A stretch of 47,058 nt of DNA from an uncultured Eubacteriales bacterium (GCA_900549545.1 URPA01000010.1:1-47058), one strand, 5' to 3'. Positions 33,001-41,611 are shown, counted from the first letter of the stretch. Notes: a model not told the origin generated them from the sequence alone. Numbers and translations are program-made.

Positions 33001-33012
33001 AGGGAGGAAAAG

Positions 33013-33318
33013 GTGAAAAGTATTATGAAAAGTGTGCTGATGGAGCTGTATGACGGCAGGGTTTATCCGGCGGAGCAGTTTTTCCCGCGAAGTAAGGAAC
33101 ACAAAGCGCTGCTCGATAGATACTGCTGGCACGCAGATGAATTTACGGAGAAGCTCAGCCGCCTGTCCCCGCCGCTCGACGAGGAGTTCACCGCGGTGAT
33201 GAACGAATATATGGACGTGACCTCCGATGACCTTGCGGAAATGTTCGCCGACGGCTTCCGCCTCGGGGCAAGGCTCATGATTGAGGTTTTCCAGAGCGAG
33301 CTTTTGAATGGGGAATAG
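33013..33318 (+). CDS. DUF6809-like small protein
   Basis: The 101-residue soluble protein begins VKSIMKSVLMELYDGRVYPAEQFFP, then a helical acidic middle and LAEMFADGFRLGARLMIEVF. The ELYxGxxxPxEQ start is what I associate with DUF6809 proteins of Clostridia. GGGAGGA is 5 bases before GTG 33013, which favours GTG over ATG 33025. It is controlled by the divergent XRE regulator. The pair resembles small phage-like or toxin-antitoxin-like modules, but no toxin motif is visible. Confidence 0.68.
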   Translation: MKSIMKSVLMELYDGRVYPAEQFFPRSKEHKALLDRYCWHADEFTEKLSRLSPPLDEEFTAVMNEYMDVTSDDLAEMFADGFRLGARLMIEVFQSELLNGE

Positions 33319-33510
33319 GCGCACTAACTTTCTCCCGGCTTGAAAGCAAATCCCCCTATCGTCAAGCCGCTTCGCTGCTTGACACTTCATCTCCGCGCTA
33401 AGAGCCGCCTTACGGCGGTTGCGCTCCGAAACGCGCCTGCGGGCGCAGCCCCGGCGGTGGAAGCAAGTAGGTGCAGTGTAGCTTTTCACGTTGTGCTAAA
33501 TTTGCGCCAT
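33319..33510. other. Non-coding, hairpin-rich stretch left of palindromic copy 3
   Basis: The stretch has no credible gene. It contains small inverted repeats: TCAAGC-CGCTTCGCT-GCTTGA, CCGCC-TTA-CGGCGG and GCGCC-TGCG-GGCGC. It resembles decayed repeat sequence, with the palindromic element following at 33511. The whole 33319-33848 gap holds only this, the element and a promoter. Confidence 0.45.
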
Positions 33511-33684
33511 CCCCTTGGCTCGCCTTGTCGCAACAAGGAGAGCTCTCAGCGCAGCTGACTGAGAGGATAGCCTTAGCGAAGTTTTAAGCCGTCCAATGCA
33601 AAGCTTAACTCCGCATGAGATACCTCTCCGTCTTGCCGCTTTGCGTCAAGCCACCTCCCCTACTGCGGTAGGGGAGGCAAGGGG
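33511..33684. repeat. Palindromic intergenic element copy 3
   Basis: The termini CCCCTTGGCTCGCC and GGGAGGCAAGGGG are inverted repeats. Internal blocks GCTGACTGAGAGGATA, ACCTCTCCG, CTTGCCGCT and CAAGCCACCTCCCCT match copy 2 at 23940-24116. Confidence 0.85.
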
Positions 33685-33779
33685 TTTGGAGCAGCTTTGC
33701 GGCGCTCCCGCTTCAAACGCGCCGAGCGCGACACAAGATAGCTTTATTATATATCACATTCCCTCTTTTGCGCAAGCGC

Positions 33780-33809
33780 TTGTAATATTGCACACAGTCG
33801 TGATATAAT
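33780..33809 (+). promoter_or_regulatory. Promoter of the 108-residue unknown gene
   Basis: TTGTAA (33780-33785), 18 bases, and a consensus TATAAT (33804-33809), 39 bases before the start codon. Confidence 0.65.
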
Positions 33810-33848
33810 ACACACAGATTAAACCGCAAAAAATTAAGGAGAAGGATT

Positions 33849-34175
33849 ATGATACAGCCCGATGATGTTTTGAAAGTCGAAAATGAGGACTGGGAGGAGT
33901 TTAAGAAAACCGCCGCCAAGGATGAGCTCTATTACTCCGGCGAGGGCGATCTGCTGGACACTCCCGAGGGCCGCGCCAAGTTCTGCCGCCTGAATGAGAC
34001 GGGTGTTTTCCGCAAGGATGACCCCGCGTTTCCCAAGTATAAGATTTGGGTGTTCAACAATCAGGGGCAGGGCATGGTCGTCAAAAGGCGCAGTCGCGTT
34101 GACCCCACGGTCATGGAGGATGTGGAGTACGGCGCGGACGGCAACGAGCTCAGCCGCTCCTACGAACCGGCATGA
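33849..34175 (+). CDS. Hypothetical small soluble protein
   Basis: The 108-residue acidic protein begins MIQPDDVLKVENEDWEEFKKTAAKDEL and contains LDTPEGRAKFCRLNETGVF and KYKIWVFNNQGQGMVVKRR. No signal, membrane segment or recognised domain. AAGGAG precedes the ATG, a consensus promoter lies upstream and a strong terminator follows, so it is a monocistronic, probably expressed gene. Function unknown. Confidence 0.7.
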   Translation: MIQPDDVLKVENEDWEEFKKTAAKDELYYSGEGDLLDTPEGRAKFCRLNETGVFRKDDPAFPKYKIWVFNNQGQGMVVKRRSRVDPTVMEDVEYGADGNELSRSYEPA

Positions 34176-34176
34176 C

Positions 34177-34219
34177 AATAAAAATCCCACCCATGCAAAG
34201 CATGGGTGGGATTTTTATT
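34177..34219. terminator. Convergent terminator at 34.2 kb
   Basis: A perfect 20-bp stem (34177-34196 with 34200-34219) with an AAA loop; A-rich left and T-rich right ends make it bidirectional. The leftward lipoprotein gene stops at 34221, immediately beside it. Confidence 0.93.
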
Positions 34220-34220
34220 G

Positions 34221-35291
34221 TTATTTCATCAGCCACACGTGGTCTGTGCGGAACTTGCCGTCGTCATAGGCCATCGCGCCGGACTCAAACAGCACCAGCA
34301 CATTGCCCTCGCCGTCGTCGCACAGTGCCTCGGTCATGGGCATGGCGGTGACAGCCTCCGTCTGGCAGCGGCTGTCAAGGATGCAGGCCTTCACCTGCTG
34401 CCCGTCAAGCTCCACAGTCTCCTCCGCCGCGGCGGCAAGGTCGTAGCAGAAAATGGTGGAGTTATTCTTGCGCCCATAGGACTGGCTGAGGAACACACGG
34501 CCATCCTCGAGCATGACCGCCCCCTGTACCCTGTCCGGGGCGACCAGCACCATCTCCGGCGCGGCAAAGGCGTCCTCCCGGCTAAGGTCATAGCAGAGGA
34601 TATAGCAGCCGCTCTCCCCGTCCGCCGTCTGGGTGGTGAACTCCATGCCCTTTGAAAGGCCGTAGTCCGCCGAGGGGTGATAGAAATTGCCCACCATGAG
34701 AAGGCCCTTTGAATAGCTCATGAACGAGGGAGATACCGGCAGAGTTATCGTCTCGTCAATGCTCACATCCGCAGTGCCGGATGCCGGCAGCTTATCCAGC
34801 GCGATGGTGGCAATGCTGTAACTGCCGTCGTTATCGAGCTTTGCCGAGACAAAGAGCTTGTCCCCAGCGGCGGCAAGACCGCCCACGTGGCTCACAAAGG
34901 GCGTGCCGTCGGCATTAAAGAGCCGGCAGGCGGCTGCAAGCTCCCCGCTCTGGGCGTCGACCGCCATGATGACCGAGGGGACACCGTCTCCCTTATAATA
35001 GCCGGAGATATACAGCAGCCCTCTCTCCCTGCTCAGGCTCATGCCCTGGGGAATGACGGCCTCGTTCAGGCCGGGAATGAGATATTTTTTCTCGCTGCGG
35101 CCAAGAAAAGCTTCAAAATCGGCTTCATCAATGTACTTTTCCCGCTTGACGCTCTCGCTCTGGGTGATTTTCAGCTCGCTTGCCGCCTCAGCCGGGGCGG
35201 ATTCCTCCGGGGATGCGGGCTGCTCGGCTTTGCCGCAGCCGCAGAGCAGGCACAGGCAGAGGCAGGCTGATATTAAAAGGCTTTTTTTCAT
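34221..35291 (-). CDS. Putative lipoprotein with beta-propeller-like repeats
   Basis: The 356-residue protein has a signal peptide with lipobox LLCGC followed by a Pro/Ala/Glu-rich linker. The mature part has recurrent GLLYISG, DKLFVSAK, GLLMVGNFYH and GRVFLSQSY strands spaced about 60 residues apart, suggestive of a beta-propeller. It could bind a ligand or sense extracellular compounds; no catalytic motif is evident. GGAGGAG precedes the start. It starts 15 bases after the PHP gene's stop and is probably in its operon. Confidence 0.65.
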   Translation of the reverse strand: MKKSLLISACLCLCLLCGCGKAEQPASPEESAPAEAASELKITQSESVKREKYIDEADFEAFLGRSEKKYLIPGLNEAVIPQGMSLSRERGLLYISGYYKGDGVPSVIMAVDAQSGELAAACRLFNADGTPFVSHVGGLAAAGDKLFVSAKLDNDGSYSIATIALDKLPASGTADVSIDETITLPVSPSFMSYSKGLLMVGNFYHPSADYGLSKGMEFTTQTADGESGCYILCYDLSREDAFAAPEMVLVAPDRVQGAVMLEDGRVFLSQSYGRKNNSTIFCYDLAAAAEETVELDGQQVKACILDSRCQTEAVTAMPMTEALCDDGEGNVLVLFESGAMAYDDGKFRTDHVWLMK

Positions 35292-35306
35292 GATTTCTCC
35301 TCCCGC

Positions 35307-36320
35307 TCAAATCCCCAGCTCTTCGCGGGTAAAGGCTCTTGTGTGCGCGGTTTTGCCGTCGGCGGTCATAACCGTGAAATACACATAGGGCGCGTAGTCG
35401 GGAATCTCAAAGTGCGCCTCGTTGATAACGCCGCCCGGCTCGGCGCAGACATTCAGCGCCCGCTTTGGGCTGATGTTCAGAATGACACGCTGTGCGTCGC
35501 TGCACCGGAGCAGGACCTTCTTGCCCTCAAAGGAGAGCTCGCTTATCTCCGGGCCGGTGCTGGCGTAGAAATCGCCCTTCTCCAGCGCCGCGATAACGGA
35601 GGGATAGCTCAGGTCCTTGGCCATTATCATTGTCCATGCGCCGAAGGAGTCATTGAGCACATGGTCAAAGGGGTGCTTGTTGTGGTTATCGTCCGCCCCG
35701 TGGACAAAGGGGCGCATACCGTGCCGCAGAAGGCGGTCATACAGGCCGATATTCGACTCGTGCCCGTTTATGGTCTGGGAGCCGGTGTTGAAAATCTCAA
35801 GGCTGAAAAAGCCGTCATAGTGCAAAATCTCCTCCGGCTCCTCCATGGACCAGTTGGGGTGGTTATAGGTGACGAGGTACCCCGCCTTCACGGCCTCACG
35901 GATGACGCTGCGGATATACTCCCGCTCATATCTGCGCGGGCCGATATTGCCGAGCTTCTCCCGCTCCGCGGCAACCTTTGCGGGCATATACTTGCAGAAA
36001 TTGGGGTCATATGCCACAAAGGCGGTGTTGTGCGGCTGCTTTGCCAGAAGATTAATGTGTATCTCCGGCTTAAAAGCGTCAAACTCGCACTTGGGCGAGG
36101 GGCGGACATATATCTCATAGCCTGTGAGCAGCAGGAAATCATCACTGCTCAAATCGCTGTGGTCATAGGGCGCCTCATGGTCGGTAATGGCGAGGATGGA
36201 ATAGCCCCGCTCCTTATAGGCGCTGACCATAGCCTCCGGCGTGAGCACCCCGTCGGACAAGCAGGAATGGCTGTGCAAATTGGCCTTGAATTGTCTGGCA
36301 TCTGGTGAAATGTACTGCAT
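35307..36320 (-). CDS. PHP-domain phosphoesterase
   Basis: The 337-residue cytoplasmic metal-dependent phosphoesterase begins with the PHP signature NLHSHSCLSDG at residues 13-23, then ITDHE, GYEIYV, NHPNW and HGADDNH, all expected metal ligands. The C-terminal ~70 residues form a separate beta domain (VYFTVMTADGKTAHTRAF). AGAGGG precedes the start. It diverges from the first DeoR gene. In a locus with a glycerophosphodiesterase and a sugar/G3P transporter, a phosphodiester or phosphomonoester substrate is inferred. Confidence 0.84.
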   Translation of the reverse strand: MQYISPDARQFKANLHSHSCLSDGVLTPEAMVSAYKERGYSILAITDHEAPYDHSDLSSDDFLLLTGYEIYVRPSPKCEFDAFKPEIHINLLAKQPHNTAFVAYDPNFCKYMPAKVAAEREKLGNIGPRRYEREYIRSVIREAVKAGYLVTYNHPNWSMEEPEEILHYDGFFSLEIFNTGSQTINGHESNIGLYDRLLRHGMRPFVHGADDNHNKHPFDHVLNDSFGAWTMIMAKDLSYPSVIAALEKGDFYASTGPEISELSFEGKKVLLRCSDAQRVILNISPKRALNVCAEPGGVINEAHFEIPDYAPYVYFTVMTADGKTAHTRAFTREELGI

Positions 36321-36380
36321 GATTTTTCCCTCTCGTGTGTAAAGATTTTCGGGCTTGGCAGAGCTTACTCTTCCGGCTTA

Positions 36381-36409
36381 TTGCCAAAAGTGTCTGCGGC
36401 TGGTATAAT
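36381..36409 (+). promoter_or_regulatory. Promoter of the twin DeoR genes
   Basis: TTGCCA (36381-36386), 17 bases, consensus TATAAT (36404-36409). Confidence 0.75.
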
Positions 36410-36445
36410 GATAAAAATGATTGCGTATTGAAAGAGGTGAATCCC

Positions 36446-37189
36446 TTGCGTGAGCAGCGGCTCGTGGATATAATGGCCATTGTGAAAAAAAGCGGATATG
36501 TCAGCTTGCAGGAGCTTGCGGAGCAGCTCGGGGTCAGCCTTTCAACCGTGCGGCGGGACATTGCGAGGCTCCGCAGCAGCGGCGTTGTCACCATGGGCAA
36601 AAACGGAGTTATCCCCGTGGCTGAGGGCATTGTGGACACGCCGGTGAGCTTTCGCTCCAACGTCAACGCCAACGCCAAGGCTAATATCGCTCAGGACGCG
36701 CTCCGCCTTGTCACGCCGGGCAGCACCGTGTTTCTCGACTCTTCATCGACGGTGCTCAAGATGGCGGACGGGCTGCGCAATATGCGCGACAATGTTATAG
36801 TAACAAACAGTCTGCACGTCGTCAAGCGTCTTAAAGACGGCGCGGCAGCCGTGCGCCTTATCGGTGGCGAAATTTCGCCCGCGTCCCATGGGTTTTTCGG
36901 CCCGGCGGCGGAGCAGGCTGTGCGCCGGTATAACTTTGACCTGGCCTTTTTCTCCCCTGTCGCCGTTACGCCGCAGGGCTTTGCCGCGGAGACTATTGAG
37001 CCGGCGGCGGCGCTGCGCCGGGCGGCATTGGAGCAGGCGCACAGCAGCGTTCTGCTCTTTGACAGCAGCAAGATTGGCCTGACGCGGCCATATAACATCG
37101 CGCCGCTGGAGGATTTCAAATACCTCATTACCGACGATGAAAAGCACAGTTTTGCCCCCGGCCCGGTTATCCGCCGGGTGCAGGTATAA
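36446..37189 (+). CDS. DeoR-family transcriptional regulator (first copy)
   Basis: The 247-residue regulator starts at TTG 36446 behind GAGGTG. The N-terminal HTH (VSLQELAEQLGVSLSTVRRDIARL) is followed by the DeoRC sensor domain, with TVFLDSSSTVLKMADGL and VIVTNSLHVVKRL typical of sugar-phosphate-binding members such as GlpR. ATG codons are absent near this point, and the frame upstream belongs to the promoter. It precedes a second DeoR gene by 12 bases. It probably controls the PHP operon and/or the transporter downstream, with a phosphorylated ligand as effector. Confidence 0.85.
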   Translation: MREQRLVDIMAIVKKSGYVSLQELAEQLGVSLSTVRRDIARLRSSGVVTMGKNGVIPVAEGIVDTPVSFRSNVNANAKANIAQDALRLVTPGSTVFLDSSSTVLKMADGLRNMRDNVIVTNSLHVVKRLKDGAAAVRLIGGEISPASHGFFGPAAEQAVRRYNFDLAFFSPVAVTPQGFAAETIEPAAALRRAALEQAHSSVLLFDSSKIGLTRPYNIAPLEDFKYLITDDEKHSFAPGPVIRRVQV

Positions 37190-37201
37190 AGGGAGGCCAA
37201 A

Positions 37202-37924
37202 ATGGCTGAGGAACGCCTTCAAAAAATGCTGCGCCTCATTGAGAGCAGCGGCAGCATATCCGCAAAGGAGCTGGAAAAGCAGCTCTATGTAAGCGCGGCG
37301 ACAGTGCGCCGTGATTTGTCGGTTCTGGCCGGGCGCGGGCTCATCGTCCGCGGTCACGGCAAAGCCATGGCTGTGACGCGCATCGCGCAGTCGGCAAGGC
37401 ATGACTCCGGTCATGTTCCGTTTGCCCCGATCGGCGCGGCAGCGGCAAGGCTCATAAAGCCGCACAGCACGGTGTTTATCGGCTCCGGGGACATCGGGCT
37501 TTCTCTGGCGCAGGCCGCAAGCTGGATAGAGGACCTGACCGTCGTGACGGACAGTCTGTCCATCGCTGAGGTCCTCTGTGGGCACGCAAAGCGCCTTTAC
37601 TGCACCGGCGGCTGCCCCCTCGGGCAGGACGCGCTTGTCGGCGGCGCGGCAGCGGACATTGCGGGCCTTTTCCGCTATAACAACGCTTTTTTCTGCTGCG
37701 ACAGCCTCTTTGACGGCAGCCTCTGCTACAACGGGCTTGACAGGATGCCCATTCTGCACGCGGCGGCGCGGCAGGCCGAGAGAAAGGTCCTGCTGTTTTC
37801 GGGAAAGCAGCTCGACACAGAGCCGGGCAGCCCCCTGCTGAGGCTCAACGATATGGACTGCATCGTCACCGACATTCCGGGGCACTTTGGCTCCCCCGCT
37901 CACTGCATGATTATCGGCGCTTAA
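37202..37924 (+). CDS. DeoR-family transcriptional regulator (second copy)
   Basis: The 240-residue protein has the HTH ISAKELEKQLYVSAATVRRDLSVL and the DeoRC domain STVFIGSGDIGLSLAQAASW and LTVVTDSLSIAEVL. Identity to the upstream DeoR is moderate, so this is an old duplication rather than a recent one. GGGAGG precedes ATG. Two adjacent DeoR proteins may form heteromers or divide control between the flanking PHP and transporter/GDPD units. Confidence 0.85.
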   Translation: MAEERLQKMLRLIESSGSISAKELEKQLYVSAATVRRDLSVLAGRGLIVRGHGKAMAVTRIAQSARHDSGHVPFAPIGAAAARLIKPHSTVFIGSGDIGLSLAQAASWIEDLTVVTDSLSIAEVLCGHAKRLYCTGGCPLGQDALVGGAAADIAGLFRYNNAFFCCDSLFDGSLCYNGLDRMPILHAAARQAERKVLLFSGKQLDTEPGSPLLRLNDMDCIVTDIPGHFGSPAHCMIIGA

Positions 37925-37974
37925 AGCCAAAGCCCATATTTTTTGAAAAAATAACAACTTTTTTACAGTCTTAA

Positions 37975-37997
37975 CCCCCCGCCGTATGGCGGGGGGG
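37975..37997. terminator. GC-rich stem-loop between DeoR and transporter operons
   Basis: CCCCCCGCC (37975-37983) pairs with GGCGGGGGG around GTAT. The T tracts nearby are interrupted, so terminator strength is uncertain, but the position between convergent operons fits. Confidence 0.55.
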
Positions 37998-38024
37998 TCA
38001 TTCGTTTTGCTAAGCAGCCGGCAA

Positions 38025-38882
38025 TTACTTCATCGCGGCCTTGGAGTAACCGGTCATCATGTACTTCTGGAAAATCAGGAACAGGATGATCAGCGGCACA
38101 ACAGCCAGCACCGCGCCCGCCATGATTTCATGGTAGTTGGAGACAGCCTGTCCGGCGAAGGTATTCTTGAGCTGGGCAAGGCCGACGGTCAGCACGCGGC
38201 GAACCTCGTTCTTTGCAATGATTTTGGGCCAGAAGTAGGCGTTCCAGCCGTTGGAGAAGGTCACCAGAGTGACGGTGAAGATGGTGGCCTTGCTCATGGG
38301 TACGAGCACGTTCCAGATGATGCCGAAGCGGCCGAGCCCGTCAATTCGGCCGGCATCAATATAGCTTTGGTCTATCGCAAGGAAGGAGTTTCGCATCATG
38401 AAGATGTAGTAGGCCGAAACAGCCTCCGGCAGGATAAGGCCCAGGAACGTATCGGTCAGATTCCAGTTTGCGCACATGATATAGATAGGAATAAATGTGA
38501 CCTGAAGAGGAATCATCAGCGCGCCAAGCACCAGATAGAACAGCACATTGCGGCCCTTGAAGTTGCCGCAGGCAAAGCCGTAAGCCGCCAGAGTGCCGGT
38601 GCCGACCTGAAGGACGAGGATACCGGCGGTCATGACGATGGTGTTCCAGTAGTACTTGAGGAAGTTTGCGCGTGTGAGAACGTTGAGATAGTTCTCAGGA
38701 TGGAAGCTGTGAGGGAAGAGCGTCGGGATAATGAGCTGAACCTCTTCCGCGGACTTGACGGAGGTAGCCAGCATCCAGTAGAGCGGGAAGAGCATTATGA
38801 TAGTGATGATAACGGCGACTACCGTATTGACATGGTAGCCAACGCTGTGCTTTTTCTTGCGAATAGCAGTTTCCGGATTCAT
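38025..38882 (-). CDS. ABC transporter permease, UgpE/MalG type
   Basis: The 285-residue membrane protein has six predicted helices. The cytoplasmic EAA-type loop reads DAGRIDGLGRFGIIWNVLVPM, and the C-terminus ends MMTGYSKAAMK, typical of CUT1 sugar/glycerol-3-phosphate permeases. It pairs with the permease encoded 15 bases upstream. No ATPase gene is in the window, so a shared MsmK/UgpC-type ATPase elsewhere in the genome is inferred. Confidence 0.9.
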   Translation of the reverse strand: MNPETAIRKKKHSVGYHVNTVVAVIITIIMLFPLYWMLATSVKSAEEVQLIIPTLFPHSFHPENYLNVLTRANFLKYYWNTIVMTAGILVLQVGTGTLAAYGFACGNFKGRNVLFYLVLGALMIPLQVTFIPIYIMCANWNLTDTFLGLILPEAVSAYYIFMMRNSFLAIDQSYIDAGRIDGLGRFGIIWNVLVPMSKATIFTVTLVTFSNGWNAYFWPKIIAKNEVRRVLTVGLAQLKNTFAGQAVSNYHEIMAGAVLAVVPLIILFLIFQKYMMTGYSKAAMK

Positions 38883-38897
38883 AACTTTCTCCCTCCC

Positions 38898-39848
38898 TTA
38901 TGCGTCGTAGTTGACGGAGTTGTTGGAGTACTTCATGGTAGCGATGGTGATGGCCAGCAGTATCACGAAGAACATGACAGCGGAGGTCGCCGCGCGGTCC
39001 ATACGGAAGTCGACCATTGCGTACTTGTAAATCAGGTACACAAACACTTCGGTGGAACGGGCAGGGCCGCCGGAGGTCAGAATATCGACAGACTGGAACA
39101 CCTTCATAGAGCTGAGGAAGGTGGTGACCAGCAAAAACAGCGTAGTTGGTGAAAGCAGGGGCAGGGTGATTTTGAAAAACTGCTGCCTGCTGTTGGCGCC
39201 ATCGAGAGACGCGGCCTCATAGTACTGGGGCGAGATGCCCATCATAGCCGACAGGTAGATCATCATGCCGTAACCAAAGACACGCCAGCAGGTCGTCATC
39301 AGGACGGACAGCAGAGCTGTCGATTCCTGGTTGAGCCAGTCCACAGGCTGAAGGCCGACGACCTTGAGCAGATAGTTGAGAACACCGTAATCAGTGTTGA
39401 GTATCCACAAAAAGACAACGGCGCAGGAGGACATTGCAACATATTTGGGGACAAACAGGATAGCGCGCATTGCGCTGAAGCCACGGGTCATGCGCTTGAA
39501 GAGCAGGGCGAGGCAGATACCGCCGACCATGGTCGCGGCGATCTCACCGAGCGAATAGAGGAAGGTGACCTTCAGCGAGTTCCAGAGGTATTTGGCGCCG
39601 GAACCGGCAAAGAGCCATTTCCAGTTCTTCAGGCCCACGAACTCCCACTCGGGCTTGAGCAGGTTCCAGTCGGTCAGGCTGATTTGAAACAGCTTTGCCA
39701 CGGGATAGTATGTAAAAACCGCGAGCAGCACCAGGGCCGGCAGCACGAAAAGGAAGTCCACTATCTTGGACTTCTGCCGGCTGGTCAGCCGGCTCCTCTT
39801 CTGCTCAACCGGAGCCGGAGCCGCGGTCTCCACGGGGACATTGCTCAT
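38898..39848 (-). CDS. ABC transporter permease, UgpA/MalF type
   Basis: The ~316-residue membrane protein begins MSNVPVETAAPAPVEQKRSR at ATG 39848 behind AAAGGA; the longer frame is unsupported. Hydrophobic helices begin at FLFVLPALVLLAVFTYYP. The EAA loop EAASLDGANSRQQFFKITLP contacts the ATPase. LTSGGPARSTEVFVYLIYKYA is a CUT1 hallmark. It works with the second permease and with the binding protein encoded upstream. Confidence 0.9.
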   Translation of the reverse strand: MSNVPVETAAPAPVEQKRSRLTSRQKSKIVDFLFVLPALVLLAVFTYYPVAKLFQISLTDWNLLKPEWEFVGLKNWKWLFAGSGAKYLWNSLKVTFLYSLGEIAATMVGGICLALLFKRMTRGFSAMRAILFVPKYVAMSSCAVVFLWILNTDYGVLNYLLKVVGLQPVDWLNQESTALLSVLMTTCWRVFGYGMMIYLSAMMGISPQYYEAASLDGANSRQQFFKITLPLLSPTTLFLLVTTFLSSMKVFQSVDILTSGGPARSTEVFVYLIYKYAMVDFRMDRAATSAVMFFVILLAITIATMKYSNNSVNYDA

Positions 39849-39922
39849 AGTAACAAATCCTTTCTCTCCGATAGTAAACAATGAACAACTCGTTATTCAG
39901 CGTTTACTCAAATGTGCGATAA

Positions 39923-39944
39923 GCAGGGCTGCCCCAAGCCCTGC
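39923..39944 (-). other. Stem-loop between binding-protein and permease genes
   Basis: An 8-bp stem, GCAGGGCT (39923-39930) and AGCCCTGC (39937-39944), sits in a 155-base spacer with no T tract. It probably stabilises the binding-protein mRNA or reduces read-through into the permeases. Confidence 0.45.
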
Positions 39945-40003
39945 CGGAGCAAGGCTTGAGGCTTTAGTTGGTTCATTCAGAGAATTTCTCCTGAATTTAT
40001 AAC

Positions 40004-41335
40004 TCAGGCGTGGTCTTCAAGAATCTCGTCGATCTCGACGACCATCTGAGCGGACTCGGTATCAACATCGGCACCCTGGTTGATCATAACATCCATATAG
40101 TTCTTCCAGGTGGTGGCCAGCTCGCTCCAGGCAGCGCTCTGGATACGGGGGTTGATGAGGTTGAGGTTATCGAAGATGCACTGGAATGCGGGCTTCTTCT
40201 CGAGGAATGCAACACCCTCGTCAGTGCTCAGAACGGAGTTACGGGTGGGCAGGTAGCCAGTGCCCTCAGCCCACTTCATGTTGACTTCCTTGCCACAGAG
40301 GTACTGAAGGAAGACCCATGCAGCGTTCTTGGTGGCCTGGTCGTTGCCGGCGGGGATACCCAGGACGCAGCCGCCGACCTCGGAGTACATGTCACCGGTG
40401 GTGGCAGCGGGGTACCATGCCATGCCGACTTCAAAGTCGCACTTGTCAACATACTGGTTGTAGAGGGAAGAGGTGTGCATGACGGAGAAGGCCTTGCCGT
40501 CATAGAAGTTCTGGCGCATACCGGCAGAAGCGTCGGTACCGGTGGCGAGGTAAGCAAGACCGTCATCGCACCAGCCCTTGATCATGTTGGTCACACCCAG
40601 AGCGGCATCGCTGTTGAGGTCGCAGGTGTTGTCGTCGGTGATGATGTCAACGCCCTCGTTGAGGTACAGGGTCTCGAAGTACCACTGGTCCCAGCCGGGG
40701 ACAACAGTGCCGTAACCGCCGCAGGCGGCAGCACCGGCCTTAAGGAACTCCTCAAAGTCCTCGATCTTGGTGGGGACGGTGATGTTGTTCTCATCGGCGA
40801 GGGTCTTGTTGTAGTAGATAACCTGAGTGGAGTGCAGGAAAGGCATTGCAACCTGCTTGCCGTCAAACTGGGAGCTGTGCAGAAGACCGGTGGAGAAGTC
40901 ATCCACATCGTAGCCGGTAGCGGCTATGTAGGGATCCAGGTTCTCAAACACACCGCCGTCGCCGTAAGAGGCAACATAGTCAGTGTTGGCAACGCAGACT
41001 GCGGGCAGGCCGGTGCCGGCAGCGTGGGCGGCAACCAGAGCCTCATTGACATCCTTGTACGCGCCCATGTACTGGGCCTCGACAGTGATGAGATCCTGAG
41101 AGTTGTTGAAGTCGTCAACAACTTCCTTTACCAGATCGCTGTACTGATCCTCCAGAGCGTGCCACCAGACAATGGTGATAGGCTCGGTCACATCGTACAT
41201 GGAGCCATCGGCTTCGGCGGGCTGCTCTGCATCGGCAGGAGCCTCAGACGCTGCGGGAGCGCCGGTGGAGCCGCCGCAGGCGCACAGGGCAAAAACCATG
41301 CACAGCGCCAGCACAAGTGCCAGAATCTTTTTCAT
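40004..41335 (-). CDS. ABC transporter substrate-binding lipoprotein, UgpB-like (CUT1)
   Basis: The 443-residue extracellular binding protein has a signal peptide ending ALCAC (lipobox) and an Ala/Glu/Pro-rich linker. The mature domain opens ITIVWWHALEDQYSDLVKEVVDDFN, very close to UgpB-type glycerol-3-phosphate/glycerophosphodiester-binding proteins. It also has MPFLHSTQVIYYNKTL and GGCVLGIPAGNDQATKNAAWVFLQYL. The gene is first in a leftward operon with both permeases and is divergent from the GDPD gene. That context supports glycerophosphodiesters or G3P as ligand, but sugars cannot be excluded. Confidence 0.87.
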   Translation of the reverse strand: MKKILALVLALCMVFALCACGGSTGAPAASEAPADAEQPAEADGSMYDVTEPITIVWWHALEDQYSDLVKEVVDDFNNSQDLITVEAQYMGAYKDVNEALVAAHAAGTGLPAVCVANTDYVASYGDGGVFENLDPYIAATGYDVDDFSTGLLHSSQFDGKQVAMPFLHSTQVIYYNKTLADENNITVPTKIEDFEEFLKAGAAACGGYGTVVPGWDQWYFETLYLNEGVDIITDDNTCDLNSDAALGVTNMIKGWCDDGLAYLATGTDASAGMRQNFYDGKAFSVMHTSSLYNQYVDKCDFEVGMAWYPAATTGDMYSEVGGCVLGIPAGNDQATKNAAWVFLQYLCGKEVNMKWAEGTGYLPTRNSVLSTDEGVAFLEKKPAFQCIFDNLNLINPRIQSAAWSELATTWKNYMDVMINQGADVDTESAQMVVEIDEILEDHA

Positions 41336-41403
41336 TTCGTTTTCCTCCTTAGAATTTAGAAAAGAATTTGCGTGTCACAGCCTCTCGCTGTGAGCTTGGT
41401 CAA

Positions 41404-41432
41404 AGTATACCATTTTGCCCCCGAATTTACAA
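41404..41432 (-). promoter_or_regulatory. Promoter of the UgpB-like transporter operon
   Basis: On the minus strand TTGTAA (plus 41432-41427) and TATACT (plus 41409-41404) are 17 bases apart. The bases before the -10 read GCAAAATGG, almost the same as in the divergent GDPD promoter. Confidence 0.7.
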
Positions 41433-41582
41433 CCTCTTGTAAGCCATTTTCGTAAAATTGCGCAAAAACGGTTTTTGACCAAAACTCGCTCAATTTATTG
41501 TGAGAAAGGGAAAAATTTACACGGTGCTTTTGTTGAGCTTCACCAAAAGTTTGAGTTTTTGTGCCGTCGGCCTGCGCGATTG

Positions 41583-41611
41583 TTGCAATGGCGTGAGCAA
41601 AATGATATACT
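41583..41611 (+). promoter_or_regulatory. Promoter of the GDPD operon
   Basis: TTGCAA (41583-41588), 17 bases, TATACT (41606-41611), with GCAAAATGA directly before the -10. The 379-base spacer 41336-41714 contains no gene, only these two promoters and short inverted repeats. Confidence 0.7.
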
